This document shows positions 24,889 to 33,212 of a stretch of DNA of 54,505 bases, in pieces (position 1 is the first letter of the stretch; every line of letters starts with the position of its first letter). A program made the translations under genes and the position numbers. The notes below the pieces were generated by a model. It saw only the letters and a program-made list of their open reading frames with translations, was not told where the DNA came from and ran no database searches. Source of the DNA: Burkholderiales bacterium (GTDB lineage Bacteria > Pseudomonadota > Gammaproteobacteria > Burkholderiales > Burkholderiaceae_C); assembly GCA_025358485.1 (NCBI GenBank), contig JANYJJ010000022.1:1-54505 (forward strand), given 5' to 3'.

Positions 24889-26043
24889 ATGCCCATCGAC
24901 TTCCGCCCCGCCTGGTCCACACCCGAGTTGGAGACCTACCGCGACACCGTCATTCGCTTCATACACACCGAAGTCCAACCCGACGACGAAGCCGCTCGCA
25001 AGCGCGGCAACGTGGGCCACGCGCTGTGGCGCAAGGCCGGGTCACTGGGTTTGCTGTGCGCTGACATACCGGAAGAATTTGGCGGCGGCGGCGGCGACTT
25101 TCGCCACGAAGCTGTCATGTACGAGGAGCTGTCGCGTCGCAGCCTGACGGGCTTCAACAGCTCGGTGCACACCATCGTCGCGCACTACCTGCTGAACCAC
25201 GGCACCGCCGCGCAAAGGGCAAAGTACCTGCCGCGCTTGTGCAGCGGCGAACTCGTCAGCGCCATCGCCATGACTGAGCCTGGCGCAGGCTCGGACTTGC
25301 AAGGTATGCGAACCCGAGCCACTTTGTCGGCCGACAAAACCCACTACGCCGTCAACGGCTCCAAGACCTTCATCACCAACGGCTACTTGGCCGGTTTGGT
25401 GTTGCTGTGCGTGAAGACCGACCCGACGCAAGGCGCGCGCGGCACATCGATTTTGATTGTTGAAACCGCCAATCTGCCCGGCTACAAAGTCGGCCGCGTG
25501 CTCGACAAAATCGGTATGAAAGCGCAGGACACGTCTGAGCTTTTTTTCGATGACGTGCGCATCGCTGCCGACAACTTGCTCGGCGGTGCAGAAGGCCAAG
25601 GCTTCTTTCAACTGATGGGCGACCTGCCCTACGAGCGGCTCATCATCGGCCTGAGCGCAGTGGCGGCGATGGAAGGTGCGCTTGAAGCCACGCTGGCCTA
25701 TGTGCGCGAGCGCAAAGCCTTTGGCCAGCCCGTGGGTGATTTTCAAAACACCAAATTCAAGCTGGCCGAAGTCGCCACCATCACCAAAGTGGCACGTACT
25801 TTCATCGACGACTGCGTGGTCAAGTTGGTGGCCGGCACGCTAGACACCGTGACCGCTTCGATGGCCAAGAGTTGGGCCTCAGACATGCAGTGCAAAGTGG
25901 TGGACGAATGCCTGCAACTGTTTGGTGGCTACGGCTACATGAACGAATATTTGATCGGGCGCATGTATGTGGACGCGCGGGTGCAGCGCATTTACGGCGG
26001 CACCAACGAGATCATGAAAGAGGTGATTTCGCGGGCGCTTTGA
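24889..26043 (+). CDS. Acyl-CoA dehydrogenase
   Basis: A 384-residue FAD enzyme from ATG 24889. FAD/substrate-binding segments are 'AIAMTEPGAGSDLQGM' and 'GSKTFITNG'; the C-terminal domain has 'LQLFGGYGYMNEY' and 'RVQRIYGGTNEIMKEVISR'. The usual catalytic Glu of short/medium-chain enzymes (IYEGT) is Gly here, while Glu249 in 'LPYERLIIG' stands where isovaleryl- and long-chain-type enzymes keep their base. This suggests a branched- or long-chain acyl-CoA substrate, matching the upstream racemase. It introduces the alpha-beta double bond, passing electrons to ETF. The 5' region is occupied by the three-hairpin repeat, and no strong ribosome site is seen. Confidence 0.92.
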   Translation: MPIDFRPAWSTPELETYRDTVIRFIHTEVQPDDEAARKRGNVGHALWRKAGSLGLLCADIPEEFGGGGGDFRHEAVMYEELSRRSLTGFNSSVHTIVAHYLLNHGTAAQRAKYLPRLCSGELVSAIAMTEPGAGSDLQGMRTRATLSADKTHYAVNGSKTFITNGYLAGLVLLCVKTDPTQGARGTSILIVETANLPGYKVGRVLDKIGMKAQDTSELFFDDVRIAADNLLGGAEGQGFFQLMGDLPYERLIIGLSAVAAMEGALEATLAYVRERKAFGQPVGDFQNTKFKLAEVATITKVARTFIDDCVVKLVAGTLDTVTASMAKSWASDMQCKVVDECLQLFGGYGYMNEYLIGRMYVDARVQRIYGGTNEIMKEVISRAL

Positions 26044-26070
26044 TGTTTTGATGCAGTCTGCTCAGCCGAG

Positions 26071-26133
26071 GCAACGGGCAACACGCAACACGCAACACGC
26101 AACACGCAACACGCAACAGGCAACAGGCAACAG
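26071..26133. repeat. Heptanucleotide tandem repeat (GCAACAC)n
   Basis: Nine consecutive 7-bp units: one GCAACGG, five GCAACAC, three GCAACAG, followed by a decaying GCAAAAA. It lies between the convergent acyl-CoA dehydrogenase and GspE-like genes, close to both stop codons. It is a simple-sequence repeat that could vary in copy number; no CRISPR-like spacing is present. Confidence 0.95.
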
Positions 26134-26141
26134 GCAAAAAA

Positions 26142-27947
26142 TCACTCCCACGCGGGCGTCGCACTCATCACCTCCTGCAAGGTCGTCTGCCCCTCAGCCA
26201 CCTTCGTGCACCCCGCCAACCGCAGCGGCCTCATGCCGTCCTTCAAAGCCTGCTGCCGCAGCTTCTGTGGATCAGGCAAGGGCTGCAAACAAGCCCGCGC
26301 CGCATCGGTGACGCTCAGCAATTCATACAGCCCGGTGCGACCCCGAAAGCCGGTCATCCGACACTCCAAACACCCCACCGGTTTGTAAGCCCGCACAGCG
26401 CCATTCAAGCGCCAAGGCTTGACAAACTCGGCCAAGCTTTCAGCGGTGACTTCGTCGTCAGGTTGTTTGCAGGCCACACATAAAGTGCGCACCAAACGCT
26501 GCGCCAAAACGCCAATCACGGTGGCGCTGATCAGGTAAGGCGCTAGGCCCAAATCGACCAAGCGCGTGATCGCCGAAGCCGCGTCATTCGTGTGCAAAGT
26601 GCTGAACACCAAGTGGCCGGTGAGTGCGGCCTGAATGGCCATCTCAGCCGTGTCGAGGTCGCGAATTTCACCCACCATGATGATGTCGGGGTCCTGTCGC
26701 ATCAATGCGCGCACGCCTTCAGCAAAGCCCAAATCCAGACTGTGTTGCACCTGCGTTTGGTTGAACGCGGGTTGGATCATCTCTATCGGGTCTTCGATGG
26801 TGCAGACGTTCACCTCGTCGGTGGCCAGGCGGCGCAGCGTGGAATACAGGGTGCTGGTTTTGCCCGAACCCGTGGGGCCGGTCACCAAAATGATGCCGTT
26901 GGGGCGCGCCACCAAAGCCTCCCAGCGCTTCACGTCGTGGCTGCCAAAACCCAAAGCGTCCAGCGCCTTGACGCTGGTGTCGGGGTCAAAAATTCGCATG
27001 ACCATTTTTTCGCCGAAGGCGGTGGGCAGCGTCGACAAACGCATCTCCACTTCGTCACCTTCAGGGTTGCGGGTTTTGATGCGACCGTCCAGCGGGCGGC
27101 GCTTTTCGATCACGTCCATGCGGCCCAACAACTTGATGCGCGCAATCATGGCGCTCATCACGCCGGGCGGCATTTGGTAGACGGTGTGCATCACGCCGTC
27201 AATTCGAAAACGAATGGCGCTGCGCTCACGGCGCGGCTCTAGGTGAATGTCTGAGGCGCGCTGGTCAAAGGCGTATTGCCACAGCCAATCAACCACCTGC
27301 ACCACGCCTTGGTCGTTGGCGTCGAGCTGCTTGTTGCTCCGGCCCAGCTCGACCAATTGCTCGAAGTTAACTGCGGCTGCGGCCTCGCCGGTTTTCACCG
27401 CCGCACGCACCGAGGTGGACAGCATGTAGAACTCGGTCGTGTACTTGGCCAGCTCCAGTGGGCTGACAAGCACCAGCTTCACACTGCGACGCGTGTGGGC
27501 TGCAATCTCGGGCATCCACGACACGTCAAACGGCTCGCAGGTGGCAATGGTCACTTCGTGCAAACCAAACTGAAGCGGCAACACGCGACGCCGTTCGGCG
27601 TAGGTGATCGACATCACGTCGGACACACGGCCCACGTCCACGCGCAGCGGGTCGATGCGCAGATAGCCGTAGCCGCAGCGCGTCGCCAGCCACTCGGTGA
27701 GGGCTTCCACATCGAGCACTTTGCTGCTGCCCCTGCGCGTGAGGTTGGCGCTGGCCAACCGCACCAGCGGATGCTGCGAGCTGTCGGCACCGCCAAAACG
27801 CTGCGCGGTGCGGTCAAAGTCTTCTGTGCTGATGACGTGATCGGCTTGCAGCGCCGTCAACAGCCAGCGCCATTCAAGGCGGCCTTTGGGCGTTGCTGCG
27901 GGGGCCGAAACCAGCGGTGACTTGAACGGCAGATCAGTGGGTTTCAT
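26142..27947 (-). CDS. GspE/PulE/PilB-family secretion ATPase
   Basis: A 601-residue type II secretion/type IV pilus assembly ATPase. The start at 27947 (MKPTDLPF) overlaps the upstream gene by ATGA; a longer frame is open but lies inside that gene. The N-terminal MshEN/N1-like region (about 60-170) precedes the ATPase core: 'QRASDIHLEPRR' (Asp box region), Walker A GPTGSGKT at 357-364, 'TIEDPIE' Asp box, Walker B 'DPDIIMVGEIRD' (419-430) and the His box 'STLHTNDAASAITRL'. Four cysteines (490, 493, 526, 529) form the zinc knuckle of GspE/PilB. No other secretion or pilus gene lies nearby, so this looks like an orphan, possibly serving a pilus coded elsewhere. Confidence 0.93.
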   Translation of the reverse strand: MKPTDLPFKSPLVSAPAATPKGRLEWRWLLTALQADHVISTEDFDRTAQRFGGADSSQHPLVRLASANLTRRGSSKVLDVEALTEWLATRCGYGYLRIDPLRVDVGRVSDVMSITYAERRRVLPLQFGLHEVTIATCEPFDVSWMPEIAAHTRRSVKLVLVSPLELAKYTTEFYMLSTSVRAAVKTGEAAAAVNFEQLVELGRSNKQLDANDQGVVQVVDWLWQYAFDQRASDIHLEPRRERSAIRFRIDGVMHTVYQMPPGVMSAMIARIKLLGRMDVIEKRRPLDGRIKTRNPEGDEVEMRLSTLPTAFGEKMVMRIFDPDTSVKALDALGFGSHDVKRWEALVARPNGIILVTGPTGSGKTSTLYSTLRRLATDEVNVCTIEDPIEMIQPAFNQTQVQHSLDLGFAEGVRALMRQDPDIIMVGEIRDLDTAEMAIQAALTGHLVFSTLHTNDAASAITRLVDLGLAPYLISATVIGVLAQRLVRTLCVACKQPDDEVTAESLAEFVKPWRLNGAVRAYKPVGCLECRMTGFRGRTGLYELLSVTDAARACLQPLPDPQKLRQQALKDGMRPLRLAGCTKVAEGQTTLQEVMSATPAWE

Positions 27948-28759
27948 GCGGCGACCTTCTGGGTTGGAGCGTCGGCAAAAGGACGAATCATCTTCACCCA
28001 TTTTGGCGCGGGCAACTTGTAAAGCGCTTTGATGTTGTCGGCTCGCGCCATCAACACATCACGCTCAGGCAAGCGCGTGCCCTTCATGGCCACCAACGTG
28101 GTGTTGCCTTCTTTGGTGGGTTGCATGCTGAAGACGTTTTGCAACTCGTGCGTGAACCCAAATGCGTTTGCCACTCGCTTTGCGCTGCGCTCAAAGCTGG
28201 CGTCGCGGCCAAAGAGGTTGACCGTCATCACGCCGCCTTCGCGCAGCAGCGCAAAGCAATTGCTGTAAAAAGATTGCGTGTCGAGCATGGGGCTGGCGGC
28301 GTCTTGGTCGTACAAGTCAACGCAAAGTGCATCGACTGTGTTGGCGTTGGCCGCGTCGCACACATAGTCTTCGGCGTCCATTTCCAGCACCTTCAAACGG
28401 TCGCTGTCTTCGGGCAATTTGAAGCACCAACGGCAAATCAAAATCACGCTCGGGTTCAGCTCGATCGCGGTGGTGCGCATGTGCATGGCACCGAACGTGA
28501 AGCGCGTGATGGCCGCAGCACCCAGGCCCAGTTGAACGGCGTGGCCTTCGCGCCACTGCGCCTCGGGCTTCAACAGCATCCACACCATCATGCGCTGGAT
28601 GTATTCCAGCTCCAGGCCCAGCGGCTTGCGTATGCGCATGGCACCTTGCACCCACGGCGTGCCAAGGTGAAGGTAGCGAACGGCGTCGGCCTCCGACACG
28701 GTGGCCTCGGCCAAATTGGGGTAAATTTTTTTTGGCGTGGTGAACATGCGCATGCGCAA
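27944..28759 (-). CDS. Spermidine-synthase-like protein (SAM-type methyltransferase fold)
   Basis: A 271-residue protein of the polyamine aminopropyltransferase fold. 'AVQLGLGAAAITRF' corresponds to motif I (GGGDG in true synthases), 'MRTTAIELNPSVI' to motif II with the acidic Glu, and 'VLEMDAEDYV' and 'DALCVDLYDQDAASP' to the following motifs. The GGGDGG loop and the second catalytic Asp of spermidine synthase are not conserved, so it is probably a paralogue with a different or lost activity. The GspE-like gene starts inside its stop (ATGA), which suggests co-translation, although a functional link is not obvious. Confidence 0.75.
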   Translation of the reverse strand: MRMRMFTTPKKIYPNLAEATVSEADAVRYLHLGTPWVQGAMRIRKPLGLELEYIQRMMVWMLLKPEAQWREGHAVQLGLGAAAITRFTFGAMHMRTTAIELNPSVILICRWCFKLPEDSDRLKVLEMDAEDYVCDAANANTVDALCVDLYDQDAASPMLDTQSFYSNCFALLREGGVMTVNLFGRDASFERSAKRVANAFGFTHELQNVFSMQPTKEGNTTLVAMKGTRLPERDVLMARADNIKALYKLPAPKWVKMIRPFADAPTQKVAA

Positions 28760-28760
28760 A

Positions 28761-29267
28761 TTATCGCGAGCCCAGCAAACCGCATTGCTCGAACACCGCC
28801 TGCCAAGCGGCCAATTTGCGGGCGTAACTCCAACGGGCGTTGGCCGGGCTGGTGGAAGGCAGCTGATAAACGCTCACGCCCAGCGCTTCGGTGTGGCGTT
28901 TGCAGCGTGCCGATTCGCCGCCGTTGTGCGCCACAGCTTGAAGCTGCGGAGCGCGCAGTTTCAAGCTGGCGAGGTCGTTCAACGCGGGCTGGCGAATGGC
29001 GCTGTCCAAGCTGCCGGGGCGTATGCAAGTGGCGTAAACGTCCCACAAACCGACGCCGTGGTCGAGCATCGCAGTCAAGCGCTGCGCATAAGCAAGGCTG
29101 GTGAAATCAACTTGACACAGCGCCGACAGAATCGGCCAAAACTGATTGCGCGGGTGACCGTAGTACTGCGCTGCTTGCAATGAAGCCACGCCGGGAAAGC
29201 TGCCGAGCACGACCAAGCGGGTGCGCTGGTCGATCACGGCGGGCAGCCCTTCTAGAACAGGGCTCAC
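28761..29267 (-). CDS. DNA-deoxyinosine glycosylase (uracil-DNA glycosylase superfamily)
   Basis: A 168-residue enzyme. Motif 1 is 'LVVLGSFPGVASLQAAQYYGHPRNQFWPIL', in the form seen in hypoxanthine-DNA glycosylases (Asn in the HPRN context), and motif 2 is 'LPSTSPANARWSY'. 'GLWDVYATCIRPGSLDSAIR' lies between. It removes deaminated bases, chiefly hypoxanthine from deoxyinosine, starting base excision repair. It shares an ATGA overlap with the TatD gene upstream on the same strand (29264-29267), and starts two bases after the spermidine-synthase-like gene's start region, giving a tight minus-strand block. Confidence 0.88.
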   Translation of the reverse strand: MSPVLEGLPAVIDQRTRLVVLGSFPGVASLQAAQYYGHPRNQFWPILSALCQVDFTSLAYAQRLTAMLDHGVGLWDVYATCIRPGSLDSAIRQPALNDLASLKLRAPQLQAVAHNGGESARCKRHTEALGVSVYQLPSTSPANARWSYARKLAAWQAVFEQCGLLGSR

Positions 29268-30088
29268 AGCGCGGTCAAACCCGGCAAAGCGTGGCGCGCG
29301 TTGGTGTGGGTCGCTTCATTCACTTCTTGCAAGCTCATGCCGCGCAGCTGCGCCAGCACTTGGGCGATGCGCGGCACTTCGGCGGGTTCGTTGCAGGCCT
29401 GCGCCGAAACATCTTTGTCAAGAGCGCGTTGCGCCGTCGTTTTGTAAAGCCAAGCCGGAGGAATGTCGGGCGCGTCGGTTTCCAGCACGATGGCGCTCAT
29501 GGGCAGGCTCTGCGCCAAGCGGCGGATTTGCAAGGCGCGCTCGAAGGTCAACGTGCCGCCAAAGCCCAACTTGAAACCCAGGTTGACGAAGGCCAGCGCC
29601 TGTTGCTCGCTGCCGTTGAAGGCGTGCGCAATGCCGCCGCGCACTTTGATGAGCCGCAGCTGCTTGAGCAAGGTGTCGGCCGAGCGACGCACGTGCAGGA
29701 TGACGGGCAGGTCGAACTCGCGCGCCAGTTTGAGCTGCGCGGCGTAGAACATTTCTTGCCGCGCGCGGTTCAAGCCAGGCACAAAGTGATCCAGCCCGAT
29801 TTCACCCACGGCCACCAAACGCGCATCGGTGCGATGGGCGCAGAGTTGCTCGCGAAGCTGCTGCAAATCACCGTCATCGGCGCGCTCGACATACAGCGGG
29901 TGAATGCCCAGCGCGTAAGCAAAACTGTGCTCGTGGGCCAGTTCGCGCACGGCGTTGAAGTTGGATTTTTCGACCGCAGGCAACACCACTTGTTGCACCT
30001 TGGCGGCGCGGGCGCGAGTCACGACGCCAGACCGGTCACCGTTGAATTCGGGAGCGTCGAGGTGGCAGTGCGTGTCAGTCCAAAACAT
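29264..30088 (-). CDS. TatD-family metal-dependent hydrolase
   Basis: A 274-residue amidohydrolase from ATG 30088 (MFWTDTHCHLD); an upstream in-frame extension runs antisense into the protease gene and is not used. Metal ligands are visible: His in DTHCHLD, Glu in 'VGEIGLDHF', His in 'PVILHVRRS', His in 'GGIAHAFNGS' and Asp in 'VLETDAPDIPP'. TatD proteins are deoxyribonucleases or proof-reading enzymes linked to DNA repair and quality control. The neighbouring glycosylase gene, coupled by a 4-base overlap, also acts on DNA, which makes a joint repair role plausible. Confidence 0.92.
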   Translation of the reverse strand: MFWTDTHCHLDAPEFNGDRSGVVTRARAAKVQQVVLPAVEKSNFNAVRELAHEHSFAYALGIHPLYVERADDGDLQQLREQLCAHRTDARLVAVGEIGLDHFVPGLNRARQEMFYAAQLKLAREFDLPVILHVRRSADTLLKQLRLIKVRGGIAHAFNGSEQQALAFVNLGFKLGFGGTLTFERALQIRRLAQSLPMSAIVLETDAPDIPPAWLYKTTAQRALDKDVSAQACNEPAEVPRIAQVLAQLRGMSLQEVNEATHTNARHALPGLTAL

Positions 30089-30224
30089 GGCGCGATGATG
30101 CCTTGCCGAACTTTGCGCAAGGCCAGCGGAGCATTGCAGAACCAGCAGCCCATGCAAAAACGGCGGCTGCGTGTTACGGTTGAATTTCTCGCCGTTGAGG
30201 TTGACGGCCGCCACCGGTGTAGCC

Positions 30225-31181
30225 ATGAAAAAAGCGCCGCTTTACAGCAGCTCGCGTCCCGCCAACCGCCCTGCGGCGACAGCGGCTGGGCCCGCAGCGT
30301 CTATCACTGTCGCCGCAGATGCGGTGTCCAGATCAAACTCCTGGCTGTCGCGCGTCAAAGCATTCACCAAGCGCCACACGGGGCCGGTCTGGGCTGTCGG
30401 CGGTGCATTGTTGGTGGCGACGGGCGTGTTGTTGCAACAGCAACTCGGCCCGTCGAACCCTGCTCTTACGCAGGACGACATTGACGAAGCTGTGCGCACA
30501 ACGCTTGAAAACGAGGTGCTGCCGTCGCCCTACGCACGCGCTTACGAGGCCGTGGCCGGGTCGGTGGTGCGCGTGGTGGGTTTGGACGACGAAGCGGGAA
30601 CCCCTGCCAAGCAAGACGCCACCGAGATCGACCCCACCGACCACCGCCGCTCCACCGGCAGCGGCGTGGTCATCATCGACAACGGCACCATCCTGACCAA
30701 CCTGCACGTGGTCACGGGTGCCAAGCGCATCCGCGTGACCTTTGCCGACGGCCATGAATCTGACGCCGTGCTCATCAACGCGCAGCCCGAAAATGACTTG
30801 GCGGTGCTGCGCGCCAAAAGCATTCCCGACGACTTGGAAGCCGCCACCATGCGCAGCAGCGCCGAGTTGCGGCCTGGCGATCAGGTGATGGCGGTGGGCT
30901 TTCCGTTTGGCATCGGGCCGTCGGCGTCGGGTGGTGTGGTGTCGGGCTTGAAACGGCAGTTCCGCTCGCCGGAAGGCGGCCAGCGCATCGGCAACCTGAT
31001 TCAGTTTGACGCCGCCGCCAACCCCGGCAATTCGGGTGGCCCGCTGGTGACCATGGACGGCGCGGTGGTGGGCATCGTCACCGCCATCTTGAACCCCGGA
31101 GATGCGGGCACCTTCATCGGCATTGCGTTTGCGGTGCCCATAGAAAACGCGGCAGCCGCGGCAGGCATGCCACCGTTTTAA
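30225..31181 (+). CDS. Membrane-anchored trypsin-like serine protease (S1C, DegP/HtrA-like without PDZ)
   Basis: A 318-residue protein. A helix at about residues 53-70 anchors it with the protease domain in the periplasm. The catalytic triad is His161 ('ILTNLHVVTGA'), Asp191 ('ENDLAVLRA') and Ser270 ('NPGNSGGPL'). 'GDQVMAVGFPFGIGPSASGGVVSGLKR' is the typical S1C strand pair. The chain ends after 'IAFAVPIENAA', where HtrA proteins continue into PDZ domains, so this is a PDZ-less version. It probably degrades or senses misfolded envelope proteins. Upstream in-frame ATG at 30171 is less likely; MKKAPL has the better context. The moxR gene follows after 20 bases. Confidence 0.88.
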   Translation: MKKAPLYSSSRPANRPAATAAGPAASITVAADAVSRSNSWLSRVKAFTKRHTGPVWAVGGALLVATGVLLQQQLGPSNPALTQDDIDEAVRTTLENEVLPSPYARAYEAVAGSVVRVVGLDDEAGTPAKQDATEIDPTDHRRSTGSGVVIIDNGTILTNLHVVTGAKRIRVTFADGHESDAVLINAQPENDLAVLRAKSIPDDLEAATMRSSAELRPGDQVMAVGFPFGIGPSASGGVVSGLKRQFRSPEGGQRIGNLIQFDAAANPGNSGGPLVTMDGAVVGIVTAILNPGDAGTFIGIAFAVPIENAAAAAGMPPF

Positions 31182-31201
31182 TTCATTCATCCAAGTCCAC
31201 C

Positions 31202-32209
31202 ATGAACTCAAACAACGACAACACCGCCACCCTGATGGAACGCATCCTTTACGAAGTGAAGCGCGTGGTGGTGGGGCAAGACCAGTTTCTGGAACGCGTG
31301 ATGGTGGCGCTGTTGGCGCAGGGCCATTTGCTGGTGGAGGGCGTGCCGGGCTTGGCCAAAACCATCACAATCAAAACGCTGGCCACCACCTTGCGCGGCA
31401 GCTTCAAGCGCATTCAATTCACCCCCGACCTGGTGCCGGCCGACTTGATAGGCACGCGCATTTGGAACCAGCGCACCGGTGAATTCAGCACCTCGCTCGG
31501 CCCGGTATTTGCCAACCTGCTGCTGGCCGATGAGATCAACCGCGCACCTGCCAAAGTGCAAAGCGCCTTGTTGGAAGTGATGCAAGAACGACAGGTGACG
31601 ATTGCCGGTGAAACGCACAAAGTGCCGTCGCCGTTTTTGGTGATGGCCACGCAAAACCCGATTGAGACCGAAGGCACCTACGCGCTGCCCGAGGCGCAAG
31701 TTGACCGCTTCATGATGAAGGTGCTGGTGGGCTACCCGACCGAGGAACAAGAGTTTGTGATTGTTGAGCGCGTGACCGGTGAGCCCACCAGCGTGAACGC
31801 CGTGGCCAGCACCGAGCAACTGGCGCAACTGCAACACGAGTGTCGGCAGGTCTATGTCGATCCGTCGTTGATTCAATACGCCGTGAAGCTGGTGGCCGCC
31901 ACGCGCGAGCCCGCCAAACACGGCTTGAGCGACATGGCCAAGTACCTGAGCTTTGGTGCCAGCCCGCGCGCCACGATTGGCTTGATCGAAGCCAGCCGCG
32001 CCATGGCCATGCTGCGCGGTCGCACTTATGTGCTGCCCGAAGACGTGGTCGATTTGGTGCCCGATGTGCTGCGCCATCGCTTGGTGCTGAGTTACGAGGC
32101 ACTGGCCGACGGCCTGACCGCCGACGCCTTGATTGAGCGCATCGTCGCGAAGATCACCAAGCCGAATGCGCCCATGGCCCACAGCGCAGCGAGCGCAAAC
32201 CATGGCTGA
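31202..32209 (+). CDS. MoxR-family AAA+ ATPase
   Basis: A 335-residue AAA+ protein: Walker A GVPGLAKT at residues 47-54, Walker B 'LLLADEINRAP', sensor 1 'VMATQNPIETEGTYALPEAQVDRF', and the C-terminal lid with 'GASPRATIGLIEASRAMAMLRGRTYVLPEDV'. MoxR ATPases act as chaperones with VWA-domain partners. Here the next two genes, DUF58 and VWA proteins, overlap it in the classical MoxR-DUF58-VWA order, supporting a joint role in envelope or metal-enzyme maturation or in stress resistance. Confidence 0.95.
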   Translation: MNSNNDNTATLMERILYEVKRVVVGQDQFLERVMVALLAQGHLLVEGVPGLAKTITIKTLATTLRGSFKRIQFTPDLVPADLIGTRIWNQRTGEFSTSLGPVFANLLLADEINRAPAKVQSALLEVMQERQVTIAGETHKVPSPFLVMATQNPIETEGTYALPEAQVDRFMMKVLVGYPTEEQEFVIVERVTGEPTSVNAVASTEQLAQLQHECRQVYVDPSLIQYAVKLVAATREPAKHGLSDMAKYLSFGASPRATIGLIEASRAMAMLRGRTYVLPEDVVDLVPDVLRHRLVLSYEALADGLTADALIERIVAKITKPNAPMAHSAASANHG

Positions 32210-33212
32210 TGAAACGGCTTCGACTGCCGCGAGGACGGCAACCACGCCGAGCGCAGACGCCCTGCTACGCCGCCTGGAATGGACGGTGCTGCGCCGCTTG
32301 GACGGCCTGCTGCAAGGCGACTACCGCACGCTGATGCGCGGGGCAGGCTTGGACTTGGCCGACCTGCGCGAATATCAACATTCCGACGACGTGCGCCACA
32401 TCGACTGGAACGTCACCGCGCGCTTGAATCTGCCGCATGTGCGCCAGTTCACCGAAGACCGCGAACTCACCGCGTGGTTCTTGTTGGACCTCAGCGGCAG
32501 CGTTGACTTCGGCTCGCTGGAGCGCAGCAAACGCACTGTCTCCACCGACTTTGTGGCCGTGCTGGCGAGGCTGCTTACGCGCCACGGCAACCGCGTCGGC
32601 GCGCTGCTGTTTGGCAATGCGGTGGATGCGGTGTTGCCCGCGCGCGGCGGGCGCGGTCATGTGCTGAACTTGCTCAAACGCATGCAAGATTTCGAGCCAC
32701 CCAAAAGCAACGCCAGCACCCAACTGTCAGGCCTGCTCAAAGCCGCACAAGAAATCCTTCCGCGCCGCTCTATGGTGTTTGTGGTGTCCGACTTCATCAG
32801 CGCACCCGGTTGGGCTGACGCGATGGCGCGCTTGTCGCAAAAACACGAGGTACTTGCCGTGCGCTTGTTCGATCCCACCGAAATGGACTTGCCCGATGTC
32901 GGCTGGATGACGATGCAAGACGCCGAAACCGGCGAGCAAGTGTTGGTCGACACCGCAAACGCGGGCTTCCGCGAGCGCTTCAAAGCTTTGGCGGAAGGGT
33001 CTGAGGCCCAACTGCGCAGCGACCTGTCACGTGCTGGCGTGGACACGCTGGAGCTGTCGACCGACGACGATTTGGTCAACACGCTGATGCGCTTCACCGA
33101 CATGCGCCGCGCGCGCAGCCGCTTGTCAGGCGGCAGCAGCGCAGCGAAGGCAAGGCACTTGCCGGCGGGCATGCACAGCCACCTGATGAACCGCAGCGGA
33201 GCCACCGCATGA
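32202..33212 (+). CDS. DUF58 domain-containing protein
   Basis: A 336-residue soluble protein from ATG 32202, overlapping the moxR stop by eight bases. The DUF58 signature is clear: 'GAGLDLADLREYQHSDDVRHIDWNVTARLNLPHVRQFTEDRELTAWFLLDLSGS', followed by a VWA-like fold with 'MVFVVSDFISAPGW'. The segment LLDLSGSVDF resembles a MIDAS-type DxSxS. Together with MoxR and the membrane VWA protein it forms a standard three-gene unit. The tail from about residue 300 is variable and basic. Confidence 0.92.
   Translation: MADETASTAARTATTPSADALLRRLEWTVLRRLDGLLQGDYRTLMRGAGLDLADLREYQHSDDVRHIDWNVTARLNLPHVRQFTEDRELTAWFLLDLSGSVDFGSLERSKRTVSTDFVAVLARLLTRHGNRVGALLFGNAVDAVLPARGGRGHVLNLLKRMQDFEPPKSNASTQLSGLLKAAQEILPRRSMVFVVSDFISAPGWADAMARLSQKHEVLAVRLFDPTEMDLPDVGWMTMQDAETGEQVLVDTANAGFRERFKALAEGSEAQLRSDLSRAGVDTLELSTDDDLVNTLMRFTDMRRARSRLSGGSSAAKARHLPAGMHSHLMNRSGATA

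Noticed and set aside
26071..26133. CRISPR-like array
   Set aside because: Units are 7 bp and contiguous with no spacers; it is a microsatellite.
29180..30484. 434-codon plus-strand open frame
   Set aside because: Antisense to the glycosylase and TatD genes; composition typical of a shadow frame in GC-rich DNA.
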